Source: JBAZJI01 sp964596325
GTDB lineage: Bacteria; Patescibacteriota; Minisyncoccia; Minisyncoccales; JAGOPM01
Assembly: GCA_964596325.1 (NCBI GenBank)
Contig: CAZQSQ010000001.1
Span: 97,354-161,353, forward strand
DNA length: 64,000 nucleotides
Direction: 5' to 3'
Part shown: piece after piece, positions 1 through 8,212 of the stretch
Layout of the letters: every line of letters begins with the position of its first letter
Numbering within the stretch: the first letter of the stretch is position 1
The notes under the pieces: model-generated
Seen by the model: only the letters and a program-made list of their open reading frames with translations
Databases searched by the model: none
What the model was told of the DNA's origin: nothing
Translations under genes and position numbers: made by a program

Positions 1-237
1 GATTTTGCGCTCAATGGCACGGGCTAAAACATCCTCTCCAAAGCGCTCGCGCAAAACCCGGCCCAACCACTGCTGATCTTCTTTTTTTATTTCATTGGTA
101 AAAATATTGAGCGCCTCAGTCAGTGGCGTGGAAAAGCGTAAAAAAATCGCTTTCTTGTTTATTTTTTTTAGCTGCTCACAAAGAGCGTCCTTGCCTGCAC
201 CGGTTTGCCCGGTAATACCTATGACTTTCGCTTTCAT
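1..237 (-). CDS. P-loop nucleotide kinase, C-terminus cut by window edge
   Basis: The first 79 codons of a minus-strand gene are present; the C-terminus lies beyond the left edge. The product starts MKAKVIGITGQTGAGKD, a clear Walker A P-loop (GQTGAGKD at about residues 9-16) right at the N-terminus, as in dephospho-CoA kinase and deoxynucleoside monophosphate kinases. Its ATG shares the last A of the upstream TAA stop (TAATG), so it is translationally coupled to the dCMP deaminase gene. That neighbour favours a role in dNMP or thymidylate metabolism, but the substrate cannot be settled from this fragment. Dephospho-CoA kinase or a phage-type dNMP kinase are both possible. Confidence 0.7.
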   Translation of the reverse strand, partial: MKAKVIGITGQTGAGKDALCEQLKKINKKAIFLRFSTPLTEALNIFTNEIKKEDQQWLGRVLRERFGEDVLARAIERKI

Positions 238-788
238 TATATTTTTAAGTTTTCTTTATGGTTTTGCTCGGCACCGTATTGGTGCTCATCATCAACAATG
301 TCCTTTTGGCGCCAATCATTTACCCAATCTTCCACCGAAAATACTTTTATTTTACCTTCCGAAGTGGTGCAAACCACGCGCCGTAAACCGGAATTAATAA
401 TCATCTTTTTGCAGATAAAGCAAGGAAAGCTGTCAATTGTTTGGCCGGTTTTGGCTGAGCGGATAGAAATGAACATATCCCCGCCCAAGAGCGAAACCCC
501 CGCGCGGGCAGCATTAATTATGGCATTTTGCTCGGCGTGCACGCTCCGACAAATCTCGTAACGAGTGCCATGCGGGATCTGCAATAAATCTCGCACGCAA
601 TTTCCGCGCTCAAAACAGTCTTTTGACTTTCTGGGCGCCCCGATATAACCAGTAGCCACGATTTGATCATCTCGGACAATTATCGCCCCGCCATGAGAAC
701 GATAGCAAGTAGAACGTTTCCCAACCTGATCGGCGATATTTAGATAATACTCGTCCTTTGTGGGGCGAGCAGTTTTGTTATCTTGCAT
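237..788 (-). CDS. dCMP deaminase (ComEB-like cytidine/deoxycytidylate deaminase)
   Basis: A 183-residue zinc deaminase of the cytidine deaminase fold. The zinc site is complete: His84-Ala-Glu86 (HAEQNAI) supplies the His ligand and the proton-shuttling Glu, and Pro-Cys123-x-x-Cys126 (PCFIC) supplies the two Cys ligands. Length and the extra N-terminal Cys/His-containing segment match dCMP deaminase rather than free cytidine deaminase (about 130 residues). It would convert dCMP to dUMP, feeding dTMP synthesis in the cytoplasm. It overlaps the next nucleotide kinase gene by one base. Residues after about 165 are charged and probably disordered. Confidence 0.85.
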   Translation of the reverse strand: MQDNKTARPTKDEYYLNIADQVGKRSTCYRSHGGAIIVRDDQIVATGYIGAPRKSKDCFERGNCVRDLLQIPHGTRYEICRSVHAEQNAIINAARAGVSLLGGDMFISIRSAKTGQTIDSFPCFICKKMIINSGLRRVVCTTSEGKIKVFSVEDWVNDWRQKDIVDDEHQYGAEQNHKENLKI

Positions 789-889
789 ACACGTGCCGTT
801 ATTCTAGCAAGCCCATGGCCTTAAACCAACAGGTAAGTTATCCACACATTTATGAGAATATATTAAAACTTCCTGTCAATTTTATATGT

Positions 890-923
890 AAAAATCCCCC
901 GAGCTAGTCGAGGGAGGATTTTT
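890..923 (-). terminator. Rho-independent terminator of the subtilisin-like gene
   Basis: Imperfect hairpin: AAAAATCC and CCC on one arm pair with GGG and GGATTTTT on the other, with one bulged base. Read on the minus strand the stem ends in a T run. It lies immediately after the stop of the protease gene. Confidence 0.75.
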
Positions 924-924
924 A

Positions 925-3900
925 TTAACGGGTATTATCAATGGCGGACATTCCGCCAAAACAATAAGGGGCGGATCTGAAAATTTTACCGAATTTATCC
1001 TTTATTCCTGCGGTTATGCAATAAGGACTATTTTGGGGGAGATATATCGCGTCAGACCAGAAGAAAAAATTCTTATCGCTAGAAAATAATGCGGACACTT
1101 TAGCATTGCTGCCTTGTTCCGAATTATTTGATATTTCAAACCACTGGGAAGCGGCTGAATTTTTCTTGATTGATTTAGTAGCAGCCTTGAAAATACTTCC
1201 GCTCAAAGAAGAACTGGCAGAAACGATAGAAATTTCCGAACTATCAACAAATGGATTCTTAAGATCATTTCCAGTGGCAGCTACATCTTTTTTATCTTTT
1301 GACATTAACTTGGGATTGGAATCACTGGCACTAGGCAATTTTAATCCTGAAATAGTTTGCATAATCCTAGCTGGCAAAGCCAGTTGAACTTCTTTTTTGG
1401 CTGGATTTACATCGTTTGAAGAATCCTCAAACCATTTCAAATTTATTTTGGGCAAGCCACTGTAAAATGGCATGGTAATATATACCCCGTCTTTGTTGTA
1501 GAATCCTAGCAATGAGTTGTCGCCGCCAGCACCGCTGAGAAAGACCTTATCTTGAAACTTTTTTACTTCATCTGGAGTCAACAAAAACGTGAGTGTAAAC
1601 ATATAGTCACGACTAGGGTCTAAATTTAGAATTTCATAGTCGGTGACTTTCCATAAATTTTTTTCCAACCTTGCCCCTTTGAAAACAGCCCGTGCCCCCA
1701 AAATGGCAACATCGGTTAGTTTTCCACCGAGACGCCAAATCGACAATATGGAATTTTTTTCTTTAGAAATTCCTTGCCTATCAATATAAAATCGTCCGCT
1801 TAACTGAACATGAATATTTTTATCTTGGTCCGGGTATATCGAAGCGCCATTCATACAAATAAAGCCTTCTGTAGGAAAGATGTCTTTTTTTATTTGTTTG
1901 ATTATCTTGTTGCCTGAGGAAACAGTTATTACAACATCATATGGAGTTAAATTTAAGCGCGACACTTTGATGCTTTCGCTCCAAATGCCATTACTTGATT
2001 TAACTTTTGAAAACTTGCGAATAGTCGGCGGCGCAAATGATCTAGATAAATATGCTAATTCGCTTTTATTTAACATCTGCGCCCATTGATCGGGGCAAGC
2101 AAATTTCTTCTCAACATTTACCTCCACATCATAAACCGCATCTCGCAAGCCACTTATATTGATATCCAACTTATCATCATTTTCTTCTGATGTATCTATA
2201 ACGTTTTTTATATATTCCTGATCAAGAGTAACATCAATCTGCATCCCATCTTCTTTTTTTAATAATTGCGACCCATACCTGCACCAAGGTTGGCTAGTAT
2301 AAACCCGCAAAGAGCTTGGTTCACGAGAGAATAAATCAACGCAGACATATTCTGTATCAAAATTTCGCCGATGAGCTGGCGACTCAGGCGTATTATTCGC
2401 TGGCAAATAATAAGTTGCTTTTACCGTAAAAACCCCGCCTTTATTATTATCAAAAATCATCGAGGCGGAATTTCGCCCAAATAAAGAACCTGTCCCTTCC
2501 ATGTCGGACTTTTGGTTTATTTTCAATATATACTCAAACTCATAGGCATAATCTTTGGGCACAATAATATCTATCGCCAAATCAAAGAATTCATTCTTAA
2601 TACTATCTGAATATTGCTTCAACACTCTTACATCCTTGATTTCTAGTTTTGGCGCTGACCTAGATACTCTTTTCTTGGCAATTTCCTGACATTGTGACAG
2701 CTTTCCCGAAAATTGTACCATCTTGGCCAAATTGACAGTCTTCACAACTCCTCCCGTATTAAAACTTAAAATATCATCATTAATATTATCAATGATGCAA
2801 CGCTGGAGCGCCATATCATTTTTGGACGCAATACCAAAACGCAGAATATGTGCCATGGCACCAGTTATGTGCGCCACAGAATACGACAGGCCGCCATATG
2901 GCCGAATTACATTTCCGTCCTCCAAAACGGTCGCCCAAATAGGCGCAGCAACATCAAAATTCTGATCGCCATATATAATTTTAGGGAGGGCTTTACATGA
3001 CACATTTTCTCCAGATTTAATATTCAAAATTTTATCCAACTTGTCATCCCCCTGATTCGTTTTAATCATAGGATCCTCCTTACCAGATTTGAATATGTCA
3101 TATCCTCCAGCACAAACAACTGGCTTCACGATCTGACCCCTATAATCAATTTCCGAAACCTTGCATAACCAGCTATCAGAGGTAATTGTAAAAATTCCTC
3201 TTTGCCCAGCTTGTCTAATAGCTTCCGCGACTGCCGGATCTCCTCCCTGTGTATAGACCTTTTCTAAACTTAAATTTACTAAATTGGCAAGATTATTCTT
3301 GGCAAAATGCATCCCGGACACAATTTCGACGCTGCTAATATTATCGCCATAATAACCTTTGTCGATTTTTATAGGCATTATTCTGACATATTGTTCTTTG
3401 AAAGATTTGACATTATTGATTCCGGCAATAGCAAAATTATTTTCCATTTGGCCAGCAATAAGCGTTGCCATACCCTCTCCATGCTTTCCGTTTGAAAGTT
3501 TCTCGTTATAACTACTATCAGAATCAAGATATTTTCTAATATCTATCCCTCCAAAAGGACATTTAATTTTTTTGTAATTATAATCGACGCAGACATCATC
3601 CTTTGCCTTCCATAAGATCGGCGAAATATCAGGACTGATATAAGAGCTGTCGGTCAGACCATCATCAAGAATCGCCACAACAACATCTTGTGTATATTTG
3701 CCTTTATAAACTCCACGACCTTCATAAACTTTTCTTTCGGTAAAATCCCAAGCTTCGTCAGCGGAAAATCCGATGGATTTATCGTTTATGTAGAACTTAG
3801 CAAATAAGTTGCTTTGCGATTTGAAATACGGATCTGACGGTTTGAAGGTTGGCGTTTGGCTTTGGCCAAGTAGACGATATTTGAAGTTTAGCTGTGCCTC

Positions 3901-4320
3901 TCCAACTTTTTTTCCTTGAAAATAAGCTTTTCTGATTTGTGAGACAACGCTTTTCGCAATAGGAATGTAAACGCCAGACTTTTCTCCATCCAAATCAACC
4001 GGAAAAATCCTGACAATAGCCAAGTTTTGATCCTTGATAAAGATCATGCTTTTTTCACCTTTAAGATTGCCTGCGACAAAAGGATCCTCCCAGCTCAGGG
4101 TATTTATATATTGCAACGCCTCCTTTTCTCCGCTTTCCGTCCTAAGATCAAACAATTCTCTATTAAAAGTTATCAAGACTCGTGTTGGCTCGACTTCATA
4201 TTTCGACGTCGCCCCCTCATCGTCGTAATGCGAACTATCACTACTAACCTGTGCTTGCACAAAAGAAGTAAAGCCAAATATCGTAATTAGAATTGTTAAA
4301 AACACAAAAAGCTTTTTCAT
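925..4320 (-). CDS. Secreted subtilisin-like (S8) serine protease, 1131 aa
   Basis: An N-terminal signal peptide (hydrophobic residues 4-22, cut near VQAQ) is followed by a prodomain-like region and a divergent S8 peptidase domain at about residues 205-520. The Asp motif is AILDDG (Asp219), the His motif is GKHGEGMATLIAG (His280) and the Ser motif is GGLSYSVAHITGA (Ser479). The canonical GTSMAAPH is degenerate, with Pro replaced by Ala, and the segment that usually carries the oxyanion Asn reads ITSDSW, so activity may be altered. The remaining 600 residues have no recognised domain and look like beta-sandwich repeats, suggesting an exported, surface-acting protein. A TATAAT promoter lies only about 15 bases upstream and there is no Shine-Dalgarno sequence. 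Confidence 0.85.
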   Translation of the reverse strand: MKKLFVFLTILITIFGFTSFVQAQVSSDSSHYDDEGATSKYEVEPTRVLITFNRELFDLRTESGEKEALQYINTLSWEDPFVAGNLKGEKSMIFIKDQNLAIVRIFPVDLDGEKSGVYIPIAKSVVSQIRKAYFQGKKVGEAQLNFKYRLLGQSQTPTFKPSDPYFKSQSNLFAKFYINDKSIGFSADEAWDFTERKVYEGRGVYKGKYTQDVVVAILDDGLTDSSYISPDISPILWKAKDDVCVDYNYKKIKCPFGGIDIRKYLDSDSSYNEKLSNGKHGEGMATLIAGQMENNFAIAGINNVKSFKEQYVRIMPIKIDKGYYGDNISSVEIVSGMHFAKNNLANLVNLSLEKVYTQGGDPAVAEAIRQAGQRGIFTITSDSWLCKVSEIDYRGQIVKPVVCAGGYDIFKSGKEDPMIKTNQGDDKLDKILNIKSGENVSCKALPKIIYGDQNFDVAAPIWATVLEDGNVIRPYGGLSYSVAHITGAMAHILRFGIASKNDMALQRCIIDNINDDILSFNTGGVVKTVNLAKMVQFSGKLSQCQEIAKKRVSRSAPKLEIKDVRVLKQYSDSIKNEFFDLAIDIIVPKDYAYEFEYILKINQKSDMEGTGSLFGRNSASMIFDNNKGGVFTVKATYYLPANNTPESPAHRRNFDTEYVCVDLFSREPSSLRVYTSQPWCRYGSQLLKKEDGMQIDVTLDQEYIKNVIDTSEENDDKLDINISGLRDAVYDVEVNVEKKFACPDQWAQMLNKSELAYLSRSFAPPTIRKFSKVKSSNGIWSESIKVSRLNLTPYDVVITVSSGNKIIKQIKKDIFPTEGFICMNGASIYPDQDKNIHVQLSGRFYIDRQGISKEKNSILSIWRLGGKLTDVAILGARAVFKGARLEKNLWKVTDYEILNLDPSRDYMFTLTFLLTPDEVKKFQDKVFLSGAGGDNSLLGFYNKDGVYITMPFYSGLPKINLKWFEDSSNDVNPAKKEVQLALPARIMQTISGLKLPSASDSNPKLMSKDKKDVAATGNDLKNPFVDSSEISIVSASSSLSGSIFKAATKSIKKNSAASQWFEISNNSEQGSNAKVSALFSSDKNFFFWSDAIYLPQNSPYCITAGIKDKFGKIFRSAPYCFGGMSAIDNTR

Positions 4321-4334
4321 GGCTATATTAGCTA

Positions 4335-4363
4335 ATTATACCTTGCTGTTCTCCCGGCCACAA
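4335..4363 (-). promoter_or_regulatory. Sigma-70-type promoter for the S8 protease gene
   Basis: On the minus strand TTGTGG (-35), a 17-base spacer and a perfect TATAAT (-10). The predicted start of transcription is about 8 bases before the ATG, so the mRNA would be nearly leaderless. Confidence 0.6.
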
Positions 4364-4392
4364 AGTTGCGTTATACAACTTTTGCACAACCA

Positions 4393-4416
4393 AAAATCCC
4401 CCTTGCGGGGGATTTT
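4393..4416 (-). terminator. Terminator of the secE-nusG-rplK operon
   Basis: Perfect 10-bp stem AAAATCCCCC / GGGGGATTTT with a 4-base loop, directly after the rplK stop codon. It ends the operon before any rplA gene appears. Confidence 0.85.
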
Positions 4417-4421
4417 CAAAA

Positions 4422-4850
4422 TTACTTATCAATAACTTCCAGTCCCATGGCTTTGGCAGTAGCGGCAATGGTCTTTTTGGCGGATTCCAGATTATCAGTA
4501 TTCATATCCACCATCTTGCGCTTAGCTACTTCCTCAATCTGCTTCATGGTTATCTTGCCCACCTTGCGCTTATTGGGCTCGCCCGATCCTTTCTCTAAGC
4601 CGATGGCTTTCTTAATCAGCTGAGAAGAAATGGGCTGCTTGAGTTTGAATTCGTAAGTGCGGTCTTCAAAAACCGTAATTTCAACCGGGATTTTGTATCC
4701 CATCTGCGGGCGGGTAGCATCATTAAACTTCTTGCAGAAGTCAGCAATGTTAATACCGTGTTGTGCCAAAGTCGGACCGATTGGAGGTGCGGGGTTGGCG
4801 GCGCCAGCGTTGATAGCAAGCTTTACAATTGATTTTATTTTCTTAGCCAT
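4422..4850 (-). CDS. rplK: 50S ribosomal protein L11
   Basis: 142 residues, the standard L11 length. The N-terminal domain carries the conserved Pro-rich segment NPAPPIGPTLAQHGINIADF, and the C-terminal rRNA-binding domain includes PISSQLIKKA and GKITMKQ. L11 with the 23S rRNA forms the GTPase-associated centre. It is 26 bases downstream of nusG in the conserved secE-nusG-rplK order, but the usual next gene rplA is missing: a terminator follows and then an unrelated protease gene. A weak GAAAGAGA lies before the ATG. Confidence 0.97.
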   Translation of the reverse strand: MAKKIKSIVKLAINAGAANPAPPIGPTLAQHGINIADFCKKFNDATRPQMGYKIPVEITVFEDRTYEFKLKQPISSQLIKKAIGLEKGSGEPNKRKVGKITMKQIEEVAKRKMVDMNTDNLESAKKTIAATAKAMGLEVIDK

Positions 4851-4876
4851 ATTATTTCTCTTTCAATTTCACTAAA

Positions 4877-5422
4877 TTATAATTTCTTGACCTGTAAGGT
4901 ATCCAGTTCCACTGGGGTATCACGGCCGAACATATTAACTAACACTTTTATCTTGCCATGTTCATTGTCGATCTCGCAAATCTTGCCGTCATAATCCTTG
5001 AATATTCCGTCGACAATTTTAACCCTTTCATTAAGCTCAAAATCGATATTAAACTCCGGATTTTCACCACCCATCCTCTTTTTGAGAATTTCAATTTCCT
5101 GAGGACTGACCGGAATAGGCGTGGTAGAGCTGCCGACAAACCCCGTAACATTGGGCGTATTGCGCACCACATACCAAGAATCGTCGGTTACCATCATTTC
5201 CACGAGCACATAGCCCGGATAAATCTTTTCTTCCACGACTTTGCGCTTTCCATTCTTAATCTTCACCTTCTTTTCGTGCGGGACCAAAACATTGAAAATT
5301 TTGTCCTGCATGCCGAGGTTTTCAACCCTCTGCAAAAGTGATTTGGCAACAGCCTCTTCATAGCCAGCATAGGTATGGATTACAAACCAATTTCTGCCTT
5401 GTTGAAGCTCTTGTTTTGCCAT
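4877..5422 (-). CDS. nusG: Transcription termination/antitermination factor NusG
   Basis: 181 residues with the NGN domain (WFVIHTYAGYEEAVAKSL near the start, EEKIYPGYVLVEM in the middle) and a C-terminal KOW domain (KIVDGIFKDYDGKI at about 134-147). NusG binds the RNA polymerase clamp and links it to Rho or to ribosomal S10. The gene starts 4 bases after the secE stop and precedes rplK, the classical arrangement. No Shine-Dalgarno sequence precedes the ATG, so translation probably relies on coupling from secE. Confidence 0.97.
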   Translation of the reverse strand: MAKQELQQGRNWFVIHTYAGYEEAVAKSLLQRVENLGMQDKIFNVLVPHEKKVKIKNGKRKVVEEKIYPGYVLVEMMVTDDSWYVVRNTPNVTGFVGSSTTPIPVSPQEIEILKKRMGGENPEFNIDFELNERVKIVDGIFKDYDGKICEIDNEHGKIKVLVNMFGRDTPVELDTLQVKKL

Positions 5423-5426
5423 ATTT

Positions 5427-5630
5427 TTAATGGATTATAAATTTTTGGATTGCAAAGCGGAACACAGCATCTAAGCCGCCTAAAACAGCAGCAAATGCAA
5501 ATGCAAAAACCAAGACCACGACAGTGTCCTTGATTATTTCCGAACGGGTGGGCCAAGTCACTTTTTTGACCTCGGCTTTAACATCGGAAAAATACGCTTT
5601 CAAACTTTCCCAAAAACCTTTCTTTTCCAT
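5427..5630 (-). CDS. secE: Preprotein translocase subunit SecE
   Basis: 67 residues, typical of the short bacterial SecE with a single membrane span. An amphipathic N-terminal helix (residues about 5-30, including FSDVKAEVKKVTWPTRSE with the conserved KKVTWP motif) is followed by a transmembrane segment of about residues 35-60. It stabilises SecY in the Sec channel, which this window uses heavily given its many exported proteins. It is the first gene of the secE-nusG-rplK operon and has a near-consensus promoter. Confidence 0.95.
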   Translation of the reverse strand: MEKKGFWESLKAYFSDVKAEVKKVTWPTRSEIIKDTVVVLVFAFAFAAVLGGLDAVFRFAIQKFIIH

Positions 5631-5659
5631 ATCTTAAAAAAGCCCGCAGGCTCTGATAA

Positions 5660-5688
5660 ATAATAGCCAATATTGGCGTATTTGTCAA
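5660..5688 (-). promoter_or_regulatory. Strong promoter of the secE-nusG-rplK operon
   Basis: TTGACA (-35), a 17-base spacer and TATTAT (-10) on the minus strand. The leader is about 23 bases and holds a small AGCC-TGCG-GGCT hairpin followed by six T residues just before the ATG (5638-5652). That could act as a weak attenuator; this is only a suggestion. Confidence 0.8.
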
Positions 5689-5770
5689 TAACGCCAAAAC
5701 CATAGTATTATCAGGGATTTCTGCGCTGGCGCTGCCCAAAATGCTTTGATTTTCTTAACTACTTTATCTA

Positions 5771-5799
5771 TTGATTTTATTCCAATTTTATGTTACAAT
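5771..5799 (+). promoter_or_regulatory. Promoter of the small 69-aa gene
   Basis: TTGATT, 17 bases, TACAAT on the plus strand, about 75 bases upstream of an ATG that has a consensus ribosome binding site. Confidence 0.7.
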
Positions 5800-5874
5800 T
5801 AATATGCAATCACAAAACGATTGCCCGAATTTCCCAAAGAAATTTTTGGACTTCAAAATTCCATAGGAGGAAAA

Positions 5875-6084
5875 ATGAAAGGCAAATGGTATTTGACATA
5901 TACGCACTTCGGCTACACGGGGCACATAGCAATGACTGAATTTGTAAAGCTTCAGGCAACAAATGAGGAAGACGCCATTAAGGAAGGGCTTAAGAAACTG
6001 GAAGAAACCAAAAGAATAAGTGACTTCAAGGAGGACATCTGTAAGCCCGAAGTCCACTATATCATTTCTCTTGACGAAAAATAA
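5875..6084 (+). CDS. Small hypothetical protein, 69 aa
   Basis: Starts MKGKWYLTYTHFGYTGH. This ATG is chosen over an in-frame upstream start at 5821 because AGGAGG (5865-5870) sits 4 bases before it. The protein has an aromatic beta-strand-like N-terminus and a charged helical middle (EEDAIKEGLKKLEE). No family is recognised. It is the only plus-strand gene in the first 52 kb apart from RNA genes. It has its own promoter and a bidirectional terminator, so it is probably real and independently expressed. Confidence 0.7.
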   Translation: MKGKWYLTYTHFGYTGHIAMTEFVKLQATNEEDAIKEGLKKLEETKRISDFKEDICKPEVHYIISLDEK

Positions 6085-6103
6085 TCGCCAAAAAACCGCA
6101 AAG

Positions 6104-6121
6104 CCCCGAAGTAATTCGGGG
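6104..6121. terminator. Bidirectional terminator between the 69-aa gene and gyrB
   Basis: Perfect 7-bp stem CCCCGAA / TTCGGGG with a 4-base loop. T-rich sequence follows on both strands, and the two flanking genes converge here. Confidence 0.85.
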
Positions 6122-6132
6122 TTCTATTTTTC

Positions 6133-8064
6133 TTAAATATCCAAATTTTTGACGTGTTGGGCCTGCGTTTGGATAAAACGCTTGCGGCTGGGCACATCCT
6201 CCCCCATCAGAACATCAAATATCTTGTCGGCTTCCATGGCATCGTCAATGGTTACTTGCAGCATGGAGCGCGTAGCCGGATCCATGGTGGTTTCCCAAAG
6301 CTGTTCGGGATTCATTTCTCCCAAACCTTTATAACGTTGAATGGAGATTCCCTTCTCGTTTTCCAATTTCTTCAGCTTTTCTTCCTTTTCAGTATCCGAG
6401 TAAGCATACTCGGCAATCCGGGCATTGGAAATTTTGTAAAGTGGCGGCTGGGCAATATAAATATGCCCGGCTTCTATCAGCTGCGGGAAATGCCTAAAGA
6501 AAAGCGTTAAGAGTAAAGTTCGAATGTGGGCGCCATCCACGTCGGCATCGGTCATAATAATAATTTTGTAATAGCGCAATTTTTCAATATTAAAATCCTG
6601 CCCAATAGAAGTGCCCAAAGCCAAAACCAAAGATTTGACTTCGCGCGAGTCAAGCATTTTATCCAAGCGCATTTTTTCCACGTTCAGAATCTTACCGCGT
6701 AACGGCAATACGGCTTGGAATTTACGATCACGCCCCATTTTAGCTGAGCCACCGGCTGAATCTCCCTCCACGATATAAAGCTCTGATTCGGAAGCGTCGC
6801 GCGAAGAGCAGTCGGTAAGCTTGCCGGGAAGCGAAAGCCCTTCCAAAACTCCCTTGCGCAAGACCGTTTCCCGCGCGGCCTTGGCGGCCTTGCGGGCGCG
6901 CACAGCCAGCAAACAATTATCAATAATTGAGCCGGCATCGCTAGGATTGCGCTCTAAGAAATCGGCCAAAGCCTCGGAAACTACTTGCTCCACCGCGGTC
7001 TTGGCCTCCACATTGCCCAATTTGGCTTTAGTTTGGCCTTCAAATTGCGGAGTTTTTATTTTAATAGAAACCACACCATTAAATCCTTCACGCACGTCAT
7101 CTCCGGTCAGATTATCTTCATTTTCCTTCAAATACCCATTTTTGCGCGCATAATCATTAAGGCAACGGGTTAAGGCTCCGCGCATACCCGCCAAATGCGT
7201 ACCGCCTTCCCCAGTGTGAATATTATTGGCAAAAGAAATCTCAAATGGTTCGCGGTTTTGCGTATATTGCATAGCCACTTCCACCTCAATGTCATTTTTT
7301 ACGCCCTTGGTATAAAATGGCTCTTTCTGCAAAGCTTCCTCGCCACGGGTGATGTGGCGCAAATAAGCCTTGAGCCCGCCTTCAAAATAAAAAGTATATT
7401 CAAAAGATTCTTCTTTGCGCTCGTCAATAAACTTGACACGTACGCCCGAAGTCAAGTAGGCTTGCTGGCGCAAATGCTGCAAAATCTTCTTGGCATCATA
7501 TTTGATTTCTGGGAAAATTGTCGGGTCGGCGTCAAAATAAATCTTGGTGCCGTGCTTGTCGCCGCACTTGCCGTCCTTTTCTACCTGTCCCTGTGGCTTA
7601 CCGATTTTATATTCCTGAAAATAGCGGTATCCATCCCGGCAAACTTCGGCACGCATCCATGTCGAAAGCGCGCAAACAACCGAGCTGCCCACACCATGCA
7701 AGCCACCTGAGACCTTATAAGCGCTGTTATTAAACTTTCCGCCCGCATGCAGGGTGGTCAAAATCGTCTCCAAGGCAGATTTCTTGGTTTGCGGATGGAT
7801 ATCAACTGGAATACCGCGCCCATCGTCTTCCTCAGAAACCCGATTATTAGGCAACAAGGTCACAGTGATATTCTTTGCATATCCTCCGATGGCCTCGTCA
7901 ATGGAATTGTCCACAATTTCCCAAATCAAATGGTGCAAGCCATCGGGCCCGGTTGAGCCGATATACATGCCCGGGCGCATGCGCACAGGCTCCAAGCCCT
8001 TCAAAACATAAATGTCCGAGGCTGTGTATGATTCTTTTTTCTTTTTTTCTTCGTCTTTGGCCAT
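6133..8064 (-). CDS. gyrB: DNA gyrase subunit B
   Basis: 643 residues, the usual short GyrB length without the proteobacterial insertion. The GHKL ATPase motifs are present: EIVDNSIDEA, DDGRGIPVDIH and GGLHGVGSSVV. The TOPRIM domain has EGDSAGGSAK and the metal-binding TDADVDGAHI, and the C-terminal YKGLGEMNPEQLW motif is present. It forms the ATPase half of gyrase. The text LRGKILNVEKMRLDKML favours GyrB over ParE, but gyrA is not in the window, so a ParE-like assignment cannot be fully excluded. There is no Shine-Dalgarno sequence; the upstream 150 bases are AT-rich and include a GC-rich palindrome. Confidence 0.94.
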   Translation of the reverse strand: MAKDEEKKKKESYTASDIYVLKGLEPVRMRPGMYIGSTGPDGLHHLIWEIVDNSIDEAIGGYAKNITVTLLPNNRVSEEDDGRGIPVDIHPQTKKSALETILTTLHAGGKFNNSAYKVSGGLHGVGSSVVCALSTWMRAEVCRDGYRYFQEYKIGKPQGQVEKDGKCGDKHGTKIYFDADPTIFPEIKYDAKKILQHLRQQAYLTSGVRVKFIDERKEESFEYTFYFEGGLKAYLRHITRGEEALQKEPFYTKGVKNDIEVEVAMQYTQNREPFEISFANNIHTGEGGTHLAGMRGALTRCLNDYARKNGYLKENEDNLTGDDVREGFNGVVSIKIKTPQFEGQTKAKLGNVEAKTAVEQVVSEALADFLERNPSDAGSIIDNCLLAVRARKAAKAARETVLRKGVLEGLSLPGKLTDCSSRDASESELYIVEGDSAGGSAKMGRDRKFQAVLPLRGKILNVEKMRLDKMLDSREVKSLVLALGTSIGQDFNIEKLRYYKIIIMTDADVDGAHIRTLLLTLFFRHFPQLIEAGHIYIAQPPLYKISNARIAEYAYSDTEKEEKLKKLENEKGISIQRYKGLGEMNPEQLWETTMDPATRSMLQVTIDDAMEADKIFDVLMGEDVPSRKRFIQTQAQHVKNLDI

Positions 8065-8113
8065 ACAAAATAATTTATAATTTAAGACTGAAAATAACTA
8101 AGTTCGAACCCGT

Positions 8114-8145
8114 CTGCCGCCTGCCTGCCGGTAGGCAGGCGGCAG
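8114..8145. repeat. GC-rich 32-bp palindrome (CTGCC family)
   Basis: Two 16-base arms built from CTGCC units, perfectly self-complementary except for one G-T pair, with no loop. It lies in the AT-rich gap between pheT and gyrB. It is not followed by a T run on either strand, so it does not look like a terminator. A related hairpin occurs at 42194-42224. Confidence 0.8.
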
Positions 8146-8212
8146 GTATCTATTCAAATTTTAATATCTAAATCTTAAACGTAAACAATTTTTAATTATT
8201 AGATATTTTTCA

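Noticed and set aside
237..561. Plus-strand open frames over the dCMP deaminase gene
   Set aside because: They are reverse-strand shadows with no ribosome binding site, while the minus-strand product has a complete zinc site.
5821..5874. Longer N-terminus for the 69-residue protein starting at 5821
   Set aside because: The AGGAGG site at 5865-5870 is positioned for the ATG at 5875 and would lie within the longer frame.
6133..8064. ParE (topoisomerase IV) instead of GyrB
   Set aside because: Motif context and length fit GyrB better, but the absence of gyrA/parC in the window leaves a small doubt.
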